Source: Sabulicella glaciei | GTDB lineage: Bacteria; Pseudomonadota; Alphaproteobacteria; Acetobacterales; Acetobacteraceae | DNA length: 33,647 bases | Direction: 5' to 3' | NCBI RefSeq assembly: GCF_026183895.1 | Contig: NZ_JAPFQI010000032.1 | Location: forward strand, 1-33,647 | In this document: in pieces, positions 15,340 to 24,471 of the stretch | Layout of the letters: every line of letters starts with the position of its first letter | How positions within the stretch are numbered: the stretch's first letter is position 1 | The notes under the pieces: model-generated | Database searches by the model: none | What the model was told of the DNA's origin: nothing | The model's input: the letters and a program-made list of their open reading frames with translations, nothing else | Position numbers and translations under genes: made by a program

Positions 15340-18300
15340 GTGGTCGGCACGAAGACCGTCACGCTGACCAACGGCGCGGCTTCCGCCAGCGTGACCTTCG
15401 GGTCGGATTTCTCCGGTATCGACACAGTTCGAATCGATGCTGCCGCCTACGTGAGCGGCAGCACGTCCTATGACGCTCCGGTCCGGATCGACAACGTCGT
15501 GCTGGCCGGAGGCCAGATCACCACAGGGACCGCGACCATTCCCGCCGGACAGACCACTGGCGCGATCTCGATCCCCGTTGTCGACGACAGCGTCTACGAA
15601 GTGGGCGAGAGGGTCGTCGTTAGGCTGACCGGCGCCACCGGGGCGGAGCTGGGCCAGGACGTTGCGGGCGTGGGCAGGATCACCAACGACGATCCTGAGC
15701 CGCTGCCGATGATCTCGATCGTCAATGTTTTCACGACGGACGTTCAGGAGGGCGGGTTTCAGGAGTTCGAGGTTACCCGCGACTCGCGCATCGACGAGCC
15801 GCTGACCGTCGAGTTCGAGAGCACCCTCTTCGGCAACCAGTCCATCACCTTCGAAGCCGGCGAGACGAAGGTCTGGGCCACGTTTGGCAAGGCGGATGAC
15901 CAGATCGCTGAGCCGAATCAGGCATATAAGATCACGCTCGCCTCAAGCCCGAACTATCTGCCCGGCGCGACGACCAGTGTCAGCGGTATGTACATCGACA
16001 ACGATGGTGGCACCCGGAACACAGCTCCCACGGCGTCATCCGCCGTCACCTATATTCAGGAGGTGGACTTCACCACCTACAACGGCACGTATTCCCTCGC
16101 AGCCTACGGGTTCGATGCCGAGAATGACAAGCTGACCCTTCAACTTGTGGGAGGTCAGCCGTCGAATGGGACGATCAGCTTCGATCCGGAGCTGGGCGCA
16201 CTTATGTTCACGCCCAATGTAGGCTACCTCGACACCCTGCACCAGGGTCAGACCTACCAGTTCACCTACCAGTTCACGGTCAGCGACGGCGAGTTCACCA
16301 CTGCACCGACGACGGGCACGGCCTTCATCTTTGGATCCGGCAGCCCAACGCCCGTCGGGAGCACGACCGATCCCAATCAAACGATCACCGCCACCACCAC
16401 GGCCGCAAGCTTCACCGGGGGCACGGGCACCGACACCCTGGTCTTCCCGACCATCCCAGCTGGTTCAACCCAGCTGCTCGGCGGCACCATAGCCAACTCC
16501 GTGATCAGCCTTGGTGGCGTGATCGTTGGGACGCCCTACGCGGGCAAGACGATCTCGAGCATCGAGAATCTCACCTTTGAGAACATCCAGGGTCCCGCCG
16601 GACGAACGCTGACCATCAACGGCGATGCCAAGGACAACGTCCTGACGGTCACCAGGACCGTCCGCAAGACCGACATCAACGGCGGCGAAGGCAACGACAC
16701 GATCACCTTCACCGGCGGCACTGGTATTGGCTCTGAATCCCACCTCTCCGTCATCAGCGGGGGGGGAGGCAACGACACCATCAGCGTGACGACCGCGGCC
16801 ACCATTGATGACCGTGTCAGCTCTGGCGTCTCCGGGAACGACACGTATCTGCTCGGCTCTGGCAAGCAGGTGCTTCGGTTCGGCGCCAACAGTGGCAACG
16901 ACGTCATCAAGAACTTCAGCCTCAGCGAGGACGTGCTGGACTTCGCGACGGCGGGGATCAACGCAGGCACCGTGACCTTGACCGAGGCCAACGGCAACTC
17001 CGTCTTCACGGTCAACGGCACCTCGACCCTGACTGTTCAAGGCGTCACCGGGATGCAGTTCGGCACGCACTGGACCGCCGGAGGCACCTACACGCCTCCG
17101 GCCGGAGAGGAGCCCGCTGGCGAACCTGGGATCAAAGTTACGAGCCTCGGCAACATCGAGGTCGAGGAAGGCGGAAAGACCGACACGATCACGGTGGAGC
17201 TGACGAGCAAGCCTGCCGCCGATGTGACGATCCCGCTGTATCGCGATGCCGGCTTCACTCTCTCAGCAAACTCACTGACCTTCACGCCCGATAACTGGAG
17301 TCAGCCGCAGACCGTCACCATCACGGCCGTGGACGACGCCGACGTCGAGGGCACGGTCAGCGAGTGGCTGTGGCTGGGGGAAGCCAGCAGCGCTGACCCT
17401 AACTACGATAGCCTCTATCCGGATCTGATGGACCTTGAGGTCACAATCCTCGACAACGATGCAGGCCGCAACACAGCCCCATCCGCCCTCGACGTGTCGA
17501 AGGACACCTACGACACTGACCTCAGCCTGAACGTCGAAGGCTTTGGCTACGACAACGAGAATGGATCGAACGTCACCTACCAGCTCCTGTCGCAACCTGC
17601 GGAGGGCACCGTCACCGTTCTACCGAACGGGACGTTCCACTTCGAGGGTAACCCAGACTTCCTGGCCGCGCTGAAGCGGGGAGAGATCAAACCGGTCACC
17701 TTCCAGTACCAGGTGAGCGACGGCGAGCTGACCTCGGCGCCTGCGAAGATCACGATCAACGTCCATGGGACGGACCCTGGCGACGAGACCATTCAGGCTT
17801 TCACCCGGACCACCCCGAGCCAGACGGATTTCTTCCCCCTGGATGGCAAGGACGGCAACGACACGGTCGTCTTCAACTCTGTCACGCTCACGTCGGGAAC
17901 CGGACTCGAGATCTCGCTTGGCCAGACGATCAAGTGGACCGAGTATGCCGGCAAGGCGCTCGTGAACATCGAGAACATCACCATCAGGGACACGACCGGG
18001 AACCTCCTCCGGACGATGACGGTCGGCGGTGATGGCGAAGCCAACGTGATCACCATCGAGAACACGAATCACAAGCTCACCATCCTGGGCCGTGGCGGCG
18101 ACGACACCATCAACTTCAAAGGCACCGGCAACGGCCTGCAGTCCACCATCAACGGTGGCGCGGGCGACGACACGGTGAACGCCTACAGCGCCGTCACCGT
18201 CAACGTCGCCGAGGGCAACGACACGGTGAACGTGTTCAACGGCAGCAATGTCACGGTCCAGAACTTCGCGACTGGAGACAAGATCAACTTCGGGACTGGC

Positions 18301-21300
18301 ATCCAGGTCAGCAACGTGTCGGCTGCCGTGGTTGGGGGCGACACCGTCTTCACAATCGACCAGGACGGGGTCACGAGCACCGTCAAGGTGCTCGGCGCGA
18401 CCAATCTGGCCGCCGGGACGGACTGGACGGCCGGAGGCGCCGCAGAGCCGCCTCCGCCTTCGCCAGCGGTGATCAACGCTGCTGCGGCCTCGGCCGAAGT
18501 CACCGAAGGTGGCGTCGCCGTGTTCACGTTCACCCGTACCGGCGATCTGAGCCAACTGCTCACGGTGGCCATTGATACGAGCTTCAGCACCGCCGTGCCG
18601 GGCACGGACTTCACCGCGCCCTCTTCCATCACCTTCGCGGCGGGCTCCGACACGGCCACCCTTCAGGTCCAGACCCTCACGGATACCGTGCCTGAGGGAC
18701 CTGCCACCATCGAGGTTCGGATCGCGGAGGGGGCTGGCTACACCGTGGGGGCTGCGGATAGTGCCATCACCGATCTCCTCGACAACCCGGGCATCGATCC
18801 TGCCGACCCTGAGCCGGTCCGTCCGTCGCTGTCCATCAACGATGTGACGGTGAGTGAGAGCGCAGGCACCGCGGCCTTCGCGGTGACGCTCTCGGCAGCG
18901 GCCGCATCGGCGGTGTCCGTGAACTATGACCTGACCGGCCCAGCTGGGATGGTTTCTCCTGCCTCCGGCACGCTTACCTTCGCGCCGGGCGAAACGATCA
19001 AGACCATCGCTGTCCCGATCGTCGATAACGCGGTTGTCGCGACCGGGGCCCAGACGATTGTCGTGAACCTATCCGGTGTTAGCGCCAACGCCACGCTGGC
19101 CAACCTCGTGGGCCAGGGCACCATCGTCGATGATGACCTGCCCGCCGAGATGCCGACACTCACGATCGGGACCATCACGGGTCTCGACGAGAACAGCACG
19201 ATCTCCTGGAACGCTGTCCCGGGCGCCGCGAGCTACGTGCTGATCGGTGTCGAGCCCGATGAACCGAACTTCCCTCCGCATACTCTTGGCTTTGTGGTCG
19301 CGCCCAGCACGTCCTTCGCCATCAACGGCAATGACGAGTTCACCGGCATGGTGGTCACCGTTGAGGCGCGGGATGCAAACGGCAGCGTGCTTGCACGCTC
19401 GGAGAACCAGACCGACCTGATCGCGAACGTCAACGACGTGCCGACCGGCCGCCCGGTGATCAGCGACAACACCCCCGAGGTGGGCCAGTTGCTGACGATC
19501 TCGATCGGGAACCTGGAGGACGGGGACGGCATGCGCCCGGACAGGCCGGACGAGTTCGGCTACATCTGGCAGCGGTCTCTGGACGGCGTGACTTGGTCGC
19601 TTGTCGGAACGACGGACTCCTACCAGGTGACGGCGGCTGACGCCGGCTATTTCATCCGGGGTGGGGCTCAGTACACCGATCGGGGCGACACGTTGGAGTT
19701 GGTCTACTCGCTGACAACGGCGAAGGTGGGTGATCCAAATCCGAACACGCCGCCGGTGGCCTTCGATGACACGGCCACGACCGCAGTGGGTAATGCCGTC
19801 ATCATCGATGTGCTCAGTAACGACTTCGACTTCGAGAACGACCCAACCTCCATCGTGTCCTTCGGCCAGGGCTCGCATGGCACTGTCGCGGAGGCGGACG
19901 GCAAGCTCGTCTACACGCCCGCATCCGGCTTCGTGGGAACGGATACCTTCACCTACGCCCTGAACGGCGGTGACACGGCGAAGGTCACCGTGACGGTCAC
20001 GCAACCTGATGCACCGCCGCTCACCCTGCTCACGGTGGATGACCTAGACGAGAACAGCATCCTGTCGTGGACGGCTGTTCCCGGCGCGGTCTCCTATGTT
20101 CTGATCGGTCTGGAGCCCGACGACCCCAACGCACCCCCGCATGAGCTCGGCTTCACGCTGGCGCCGAGCACGTCGTTCAACATCGGCGGCGATGACGAGT
20201 TCGTCGGCATGGCGATCCACGTTCAAGCCAGGGATGCCAACGGCGTGGTGATCACCCGGTCGGTGAACGAGACCGGCGTGATCGAGAACATCAACGACAT
20301 TCCGACCGGCAACCTGTCCGTCGATGATATGACACCGGAGGTGGGCCAGACCCTGACGCTGGGCTACGGCACGTTCGAAGATGGGGATGGCTACCGTGAC
20401 CGCGGCCGCCCCGAAGAGTTCGCATGGTCCTGGCAGCGGTCTCAGGACGGCGTGACCTGGACCACGATCACCCCCGCGAATCAGTCCATCCAGACCTACA
20501 CGGTGACGCAGGCCGACGACGGCTACTTCCTGCGCGGCCGGGCAGTCTACGAGGATCGCGCAGGCGATACCATCGAGACCGTCTACTCGCTCACCACGAG
20601 CCGGGTCGGTGCGACCCTGCCCGGCGACGGTGACGGCGGCGGCGGCGGCGGCGGCGGTGAGGTTGTCGAGCCCAGCAGCCTGGTCATTACCAAGGCCGGC
20701 AACGCTGTCACAGCGACCGAACTCGGGGCCAACGGATCGTTCAGCGTCGCCCTGGCCAGCGCCCCAACCGCGAACGTGATGGTGGTCATTTCGGGTGACA
20801 ACCAGGTCTACGGGCATGCTGGGAATGGCTCGGCTGAGCTGGTCTTCACGCCCGAGAACTGGAACCTCCCCCAGACGGTGACAGTCGTCGCTATCGAGGA
20901 TGGCGAGACCGAAGGCCCGCATACGGGCGTCGTCTGGCTCGACGTCGTCAGCGACGATCTGCGCTTCGACGGGCTGGTGGAGCAGCAATCTGTGGACGTC
21001 ACAGACAGCGCTCCCGAGCCCGACCCGCTCTCCTTTGTGAGCGTGGGAGGTGGCGGCACGGTCACCGAAGGAGGAGAAGTCACCTTCACCTTCATGCGGT
21101 CGGGCGGAGTCAACACGAACCCGATGGCAATCGCCTTGGAGATGACCGGCCTGGATGCAAGCGACATTGCTGCGATCAAGTGGAATGGCGTCGAGAGTGG
21201 TTTTGAAGGTTTCCGTGCCGGTGCCTCCAGGGCGACCATGACAGTTGTGCTGGCCGACGACGCTATCGTCGAGGGCACAGAGATCCTGACGGTCACCGTC

Positions 21301-22425
21301 CTGCCGACCGCGAACTACCTCGAAGACTTCGACCACATCGCCACCGCCACTGTGCTCGACAACGACGTGGTGCCGGCCAATGCCAAGCCGGTGGTCGAGA
21401 GCAAGACGGTGAGCCTCACCGAGGATCAGATGACAGCGGAGATCAAGCCGCTGGTCACCGACGCCGACGGCAACGCGACCACCATCAAGGTGTTAGGGGC
21501 CCTTCCGGCCTATGTGTCCTTCGACGCGACGAGCCAGAGCTTCTTCTTCAACGGCGACGGGTCGGCGTTCGATCATCTGAACGATGGCGAATTGGCATCG
21601 ATCACCTTCCAGTACATGGCGAATGACGGGATCGAGGACTCTGATCCCGGCCGGATCACGATCAACATCACCGGGATCACCGACCCGGTAGGTCCTCAGA
21701 TCGATCCTGAGCCAACTCTGTTCGCGGATCCCTATAACTACGATCTGGGCAATGGCGGTCCCGCCGGACAGCGGACAGCGGGCAACGACATCCTCAATGA
21801 CGGGGCTGGTCTTGCTTCCAACATCCAGGGATTTGGAGGCGATGACACGATCTACGGCCGCGACATGAACGATTTCCTTGTCGGCGGTAACGGCAGCGAT
21901 ACCATCTACGGCGGCAGCGGAGACGACACCATCAACGGTGACGGTGGCGGCACTGATGTTCGGAACGTGGGGATGCCCGGGGCTGACCTTCTTTACGGAG
22001 GTGATGGTGCTGACACGATCAACGGCCAGGACGGCAACGACACCCTCGTAGGCGGGCATGGTGCGGACACCCTGAACGGAGGCCTTGGAGACGACACCTT
22101 CGTGTTCCTGGATATCTTCGACCGGGGTGACACCATCTTGATGCAGGGGCAAGGCGCTGCGAACGATGTGTTCGATTTCCGCAACTTCGACTTCGGCCCG
22201 AACGAAGTCGGCCGCCAAGGCCCAGTCAACGGACTTCAGTTTTTCAACCAAGCTCCCGTCGAGGGTCATATGCTGGAGGATGCTTTCTACTACAACAGCA
22301 CAAACGGCAGGTTGAGCCTCAACACAGGCACCGACGGCCTGGAGGACTTCCACGTCACGTTGCTGGTTGGCGGCGCGACGCCGGTGCCACTGCCACGGAT
22401 CAACGCGGACGATTTCCTGATCTAA
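15340..22425 (+). CDS. Giant RTX/cadherin-like secreted protein, C-terminal part
   Basis: This part has 2,361 residues counted from the first in-frame GTG; related sequence in this frame already begins at 15223, so it is really the continuation of the gene above. In order: the end of a Calx-beta domain (to about 120), a second Calx-beta (120-225), a cadherin-like unit, a block of NDTI-rich repeats (about 365-580), further Calx-beta and cadherin units, a second NDT-rich block (about 830-1030), and more Calx-beta repeats. Two copies of a module starting with LDENS and ENDING in YSLT follow (about 1270-1465 and 1560-1755), then an eight-Gly linker. The C-terminal RTX block is at about 2147-2265 (GGNGSDTIYGG, GGDGADTINGQDGNDTL). 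The last residues, DDFLI, fit the acidic-hydrophobic end of type I secretion substrates. No transporter genes are near. As it stands, this half lacks its own ribosome site. Confidence 0.82.
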   Translation: MVGTKTVTLTNGAASASVTFGSDFSGIDTVRIDAAAYVSGSTSYDAPVRIDNVVLAGGQITTGTATIPAGQTTGAISIPVVDDSVYEVGERVVVRLTGATGAELGQDVAGVGRITNDDPEPLPMISIVNVFTTDVQEGGFQEFEVTRDSRIDEPLTVEFESTLFGNQSITFEAGETKVWATFGKADDQIAEPNQAYKITLASSPNYLPGATTSVSGMYIDNDGGTRNTAPTASSAVTYIQEVDFTTYNGTYSLAAYGFDAENDKLTLQLVGGQPSNGTISFDPELGALMFTPNVGYLDTLHQGQTYQFTYQFTVSDGEFTTAPTTGTAFIFGSGSPTPVGSTTDPNQTITATTTAASFTGGTGTDTLVFPTIPAGSTQLLGGTIANSVISLGGVIVGTPYAGKTISSIENLTFENIQGPAGRTLTINGDAKDNVLTVTRTVRKTDINGGEGNDTITFTGGTGIGSESHLSVISGGGGNDTISVTTAATIDDRVSSGVSGNDTYLLGSGKQVLRFGANSGNDVIKNFSLSEDVLDFATAGINAGTVTLTEANGNSVFTVNGTSTLTVQGVTGMQFGTHWTAGGTYTPPAGEEPAGEPGIKVTSLGNIEVEEGGKTDTITVELTSKPAADVTIPLYRDAGFTLSANSLTFTPDNWSQPQTVTITAVDDADVEGTVSEWLWLGEASSADPNYDSLYPDLMDLEVTILDNDAGRNTAPSALDVSKDTYDTDLSLNVEGFGYDNENGSNVTYQLLSQPAEGTVTVLPNGTFHFEGNPDFLAALKRGEIKPVTFQYQVSDGELTSAPAKITINVHGTDPGDETIQAFTRTTPSQTDFFPLDGKDGNDTVVFNSVTLTSGTGLEISLGQTIKWTEYAGKALVNIENITIRDTTGNLLRTMTVGGDGEANVITIENTNHKLTILGRGGDDTINFKGTGNGLQSTINGGAGDDTVNAYSAVTVNVAEGNDTVNVFNGSNVTVQNFATGDKINFGTGIQVSNVSAAVVGGDTVFTIDQDGVTSTVKVLGATNLAAGTDWTAGGAAEPPPPSPAVINAAAASAEVTEGGVAVFTFTRTGDLSQLLTVAIDTSFSTAVPGTDFTAPSSITFAAGSDTATLQVQTLTDTVPEGPATIEVRIAEGAGYTVGAADSAITDLLDNPGIDPADPEPVRPSLSINDVTVSESAGTAAFAVTLSAAAASAVSVNYDLTGPAGMVSPASGTLTFAPGETIKTIAVPIVDNAVVATGAQTIVVNLSGVSANATLANLVGQGTIVDDDLPAEMPTLTIGTITGLDENSTISWNAVPGAASYVLIGVEPDEPNFPPHTLGFVVAPSTSFAINGNDEFTGMVVTVEARDANGSVLARSENQTDLIANVNDVPTGRPVISDNTPEVGQLLTISIGNLEDGDGMRPDRPDEFGYIWQRSLDGVTWSLVGTTDSYQVTAADAGYFIRGGAQYTDRGDTLELVYSLTTAKVGDPNPNTPPVAFDDTATTAVGNAVIIDVLSNDFDFENDPTSIVSFGQGSHGTVAEADGKLVYTPASGFVGTDTFTYALNGGDTAKVTVTVTQPDAPPLTLLTVDDLDENSILSWTAVPGAVSYVLIGLEPDDPNAPPHELGFTLAPSTSFNIGGDDEFVGMAIHVQARDANGVVITRSVNETGVIENINDIPTGNLSVDDMTPEVGQTLTLGYGTFEDGDGYRDRGRPEEFAWSWQRSQDGVTWTTITPANQSIQTYTVTQADDGYFLRGRAVYEDRAGDTIETVYSLTTSRVGATLPGDGDGGGGGGGGEVVEPSSLVITKAGNAVTATELGANGSFSVALASAPTANVMVVISGDNQVYGHAGNGSAELVFTPENWNLPQTVTVVAIEDGETEGPHTGVVWLDVVSDDLRFDGLVEQQSVDVTDSAPEPDPLSFVSVGGGGTVTEGGEVTFTFMRSGGVNTNPMAIALEMTGLDASDIAAIKWNGVESGFEGFRAGASRATMTVVLADDAIVEGTEILTVTVLPTANYLEDFDHIATATVLDNDVVPANAKPVVESKTVSLTEDQMTAEIKPLVTDADGNATTIKVLGALPAYVSFDATSQSFFFNGDGSAFDHLNDGELASITFQYMANDGIEDSDPGRITINITGITDPVGPQIDPEPTLFADPYNYDLGNGGPAGQRTAGNDILNDGAGLASNIQGFGGDDTIYGRDMNDFLVGGNGSDTIYGGSGDDTINGDGGGTDVRNVGMPGADLLYGGDGADTINGQDGNDTLVGGHGADTLNGGLGDDTFVFLDIFDRGDTILMQGQGAANDVFDFRNFDFGPNEVGRQGPVNGLQFFNQAPVEGHMLEDAFYYNSTNGRLSLNTGTDGLEDFHVTLLVGGATPVPLPRINADDFLI
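19150..20610 (+). repeat. Duplicated two-part module in the RTX protein
   Basis: The stretches of about 19150-19734 and 20023-20610 encode copies of one module. Each contains LDENSxxSW, AVPGAxSYVLIGxEPD, GFxxAPSTSF, a PTG-x-TPEVGQ segment, WQRSxDGVTW and a YSLTT end. A cadherin-like unit lies between them. The copies have diverged, so the duplication is old. Confidence 0.7.
20635..20658 (+). repeat. Gly-encoding GGC trinucleotide run
   Basis: Seven GGC codons and one GGT give eight consecutive Gly residues between the second duplicated module and the next Calx-beta-like domain. It is a flexible linker and a likely site of replication slippage; changes here would be in frame. Confidence 0.75.
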
Positions 22426-22432
22426 GTGTAAA

Positions 22433-22454
22433 GGCCCCGGAGAGATCCGGGGCC
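22433..22454 (+). terminator. Hairpin just after the RTX gene
   Basis: Bases 22433-22441 (GGCCCCGGA) pair perfectly with 22446-22454 around a GAGA loop. The hairpin starts eight bases after the RTX stop codon. There is no T-tract behind it, so its strength as an intrinsic terminator is uncertain, but the position fits transcription end or message protection. Confidence 0.6.
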
Positions 22455-22581
22455 CCGGGTGGTCGGTGGCACTGCCCCGGCCGGCGCAGTTGCCTGGCCT
22501 TCAAGCAGTGGTCCTGCTCAGGCGCGTCACGGGGACAAGAGCCAGTATGTGTCCTGGCAATCGTCCTCGTTCCCGGAGTGC

Positions 22582-23040
22582 TCAGGCAGCGCCTCGCGCG
22601 TGCACTTTCGCACCCACGGAGGCCTTGCGCATGAGCAGGGAGAGGACGAGGCCGATGCCAATCCCCCACACGCCGTTGATCACGATGGTGGTCAGCATCC
22701 TGGCGGGGATGAACCCACCGCCGACCGGCAGCCCCTTTGCGGGAGCAACAACGAACCAGCCGATCAGCACGGAAAGGAGGCCAAAGCTCAAGCCAAGGAC
22801 CCACATCGGAGCGCGCGGCAGCCAAGGCAGTGCCAGACCCAGGGCCAAGCCATATAGCCCGCCCCAGAAGCAGCGGTTAACCAACATCGGCACCCCAAAG
22901 GGCGGTACGGGGTTCATGCCATAAGGAGCCACTGTGGGGACCCCGGAGGCGTTGAGCAGCGCCGAGGTGCCCTGATGGAAAATCAGCACGGCGATCACAG
23001 CGGCGACGAAGCCCAAGAGGGCGCGCTTCGGTGCAGACAT
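22582..23040 (-). CDS. Small four-helix integral membrane protein
   Basis: The protein is 152 residues and of unknown function. Four hydrophobic segments are visible: about 6-24 (ALLGFVAAVIAVLIF), 48-68, 75-95 and 112-138. The first is followed by FHQG, which may be a conserved polar motif. Between the first two is a Pro-rich stretch. The start at ATG 23040 has GGAAGGG eight bases upstream; the open frame further back to 23322 runs into the neighbouring IS remnant and is not protein-like. It is convergent with the RTX gene, separated by about 155 bases. I resemble it to small hypothetical membrane proteins of Alphaproteobacteria, without a functional assignment. Confidence 0.75.
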   Translation of the reverse strand: MSAPKRALLGFVAAVIAVLIFHQGTSALLNASGVPTVAPYGMNPVPPFGVPMLVNRCFWGGLYGLALGLALPWLPRAPMWVLGLSFGLLSVLIGWFVVAPAKGLPVGGGFIPARMLTTIVINGVWGIGIGLVLSLLMRKASVGAKVHARGAA

Positions 23041-23303
23041 GGTCGTGTCCCTTCCGCTCGTCGCGGCGCCGAGCCGTCCTGTATGGCCCGCGGATCCGGG
23101 CGAGCTTCCGCGAGGGTACCGCGCCCAGAAGGCTAGCTGGCAGGCTTCTTTGGAAGATCTGGTGAAAGGAGCCATGCGCTGCGAACTGGCCTCCCTGGAA
23201 GTGAGCCAGCTCTTGTGAGGCGCCGATGACATAGGCTCAGGAGCCATTAACCGCTTGCGCGGTTTCGATGGCTTGTGATTCTGGGGGTGGCGGAGGTCCC
23301 GCG

Positions 23304-23911
23304 ATGCCCAGCCCGAGGCCACCCTTCCTGCTGACGCCTGCCCTGCTGCGGCGCCTGTCGCATCACTTTCCGCTGTCGCACGGCGTGCCGCGCGTCGATG
23401 ACCGCCGAGTGTTGAGCGGCATCATCTATGTTACCCGCCATGGCCTGCAGTGGCGAGATGCGCCCGCTGCCTACGAGCCACACAAGTCGCTGGGCAATCG
23501 CTTCGTCCGATAGAGCCGCATGGGCGCGGCCGCCTGCTCGCGCTCCATTTCACCCCCGCCAACGCCGACGGCCGCTCTGCCGCCTCCACCCTCGCCGAAG
23601 CGGTGCAGGAGGCAACCGGCGAGAGCGTGGACTTGGCCTATGTGGACGGTGGCTACACGGGCAAGCGGCCTGCCCAAGCCGCAGCCGTCCACGGCATCGC
23701 GCTTGAGGTGGTCCGACTGCCCGACGCCAAGCGCGGCTTCGTGCTCTTGCCCAGAAGGTGGGTGGTCGAGCGCTCCTTCGCCTGGTTTGCGCGCTTCCGC
23801 CGTCTCGCCTGGGACTACGAGCGCTTGCCAGAAACCCTCGCGGGCCTGCACCTCGTCGCCTTCACCATCGTGCTGCTCAAACGGGCCGCAGATCTCGCCA
23901 TCAGTGCGTAA
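23304..23911 (+). pseudogene. IS5-family transposase with an internal deletion
   Basis: The first 70 codons (23304-23513) give a normal IS5 start: [34 protein letters not shown] and the NRFVR segment, ending in a stop at 23511-23513. Immediately after, in another frame, the C-terminal half continues ([46 protein letters not shown]) to 23911. About 70-80 residues between them, including the first catalytic Asp, are missing. A deletion removed the middle and shifted the frame, so the protein cannot be active. GGAGG lies before ATG 23304. No clear terminal repeats were found. Confidence 0.75.
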
Positions 23912-24110
23912 CACCCTCTAGCACGACCTGGGACGAGCGATGAAGCCATGCAACTGCGACAGTCTCTGCCATCATCCTCACGCCACCGCGGGGCGTCTCA
24001 AAGAGGATCTTCCCTGCTCCGGGCGTGAGGTTTCGATCGAAACCTCGTGCACCCTCGAGGCGAAGTTGTCGGACCTCACGAAGCCGCAAACCGATGTCCC
24101 ACCTGTGCCC

Positions 24111-24420
24111 CACCCAGCGCTGGACGCGGCCTATCGGCGCAAGGTCCAGGAATTAGGTGCTGGGTGGCGACAGCCTTGAGGCGCGCGGGCGCTGCAGGTG
24201 ATTCGCGGCCTGATTCGGCGGGTCATCATCACCTCCGATTCCACAACGCCCATGGGGTGTAGCTGGAGATTGAGGGCGACTTGGCGGTGCTGCTGCGCGC
24301 ATCGGCGGGCGGGGAACAAGCGAAGATCCCCAAAGCGGTGGCTTTGGTGTTCTGCAAGTGTCTGTGGATGCGAGGACAGGGTTCGGCTTATGGCGAACCG
24401 GGTTCTGAGAACGGTCCACT
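24111..24420 (+). pseudogene. C-terminal remnant of a large serine recombinase
   Basis: Three short frames laid end to end read like the tail of a large serine site-specific recombinase. The first is HPALDAAYRRKVQEL at 24111-24155. The second is QVIRGLIRRVIITSDST from about 24195. The third is LEIEGDLAVLLRASAGG from about 24264. At least two frameshifts separate them, and the N-terminal catalytic domain is absent. It ends about 50 bases before the 3' end of the TIR-NTPase-WD40 gene, so it may be what is left of the element that brought that cassette in. The match is from recognition of the family pattern only. Confidence 0.55.
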
Positions 24421-24471
24421 AATTCACGTACTCGTGCCTCGACGCTCTACCAGTGCTCTGTGCGTCACACT

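Noticed and set aside
20044-21336. A 430-codon minus-strand open frame inside the RTX gene
   Set aside because: It is a shadow frame of the Calx-beta and duplicated-module region; composition is His/Asp/Arg-rich and without domain pattern.
23901-24113. A 70-codon minus-strand frame between the IS remnant and the recombinase tail
   Set aside because: It looks faintly protein-like but lacks a ribosome site and any recognisable family; not enough to call a gene.
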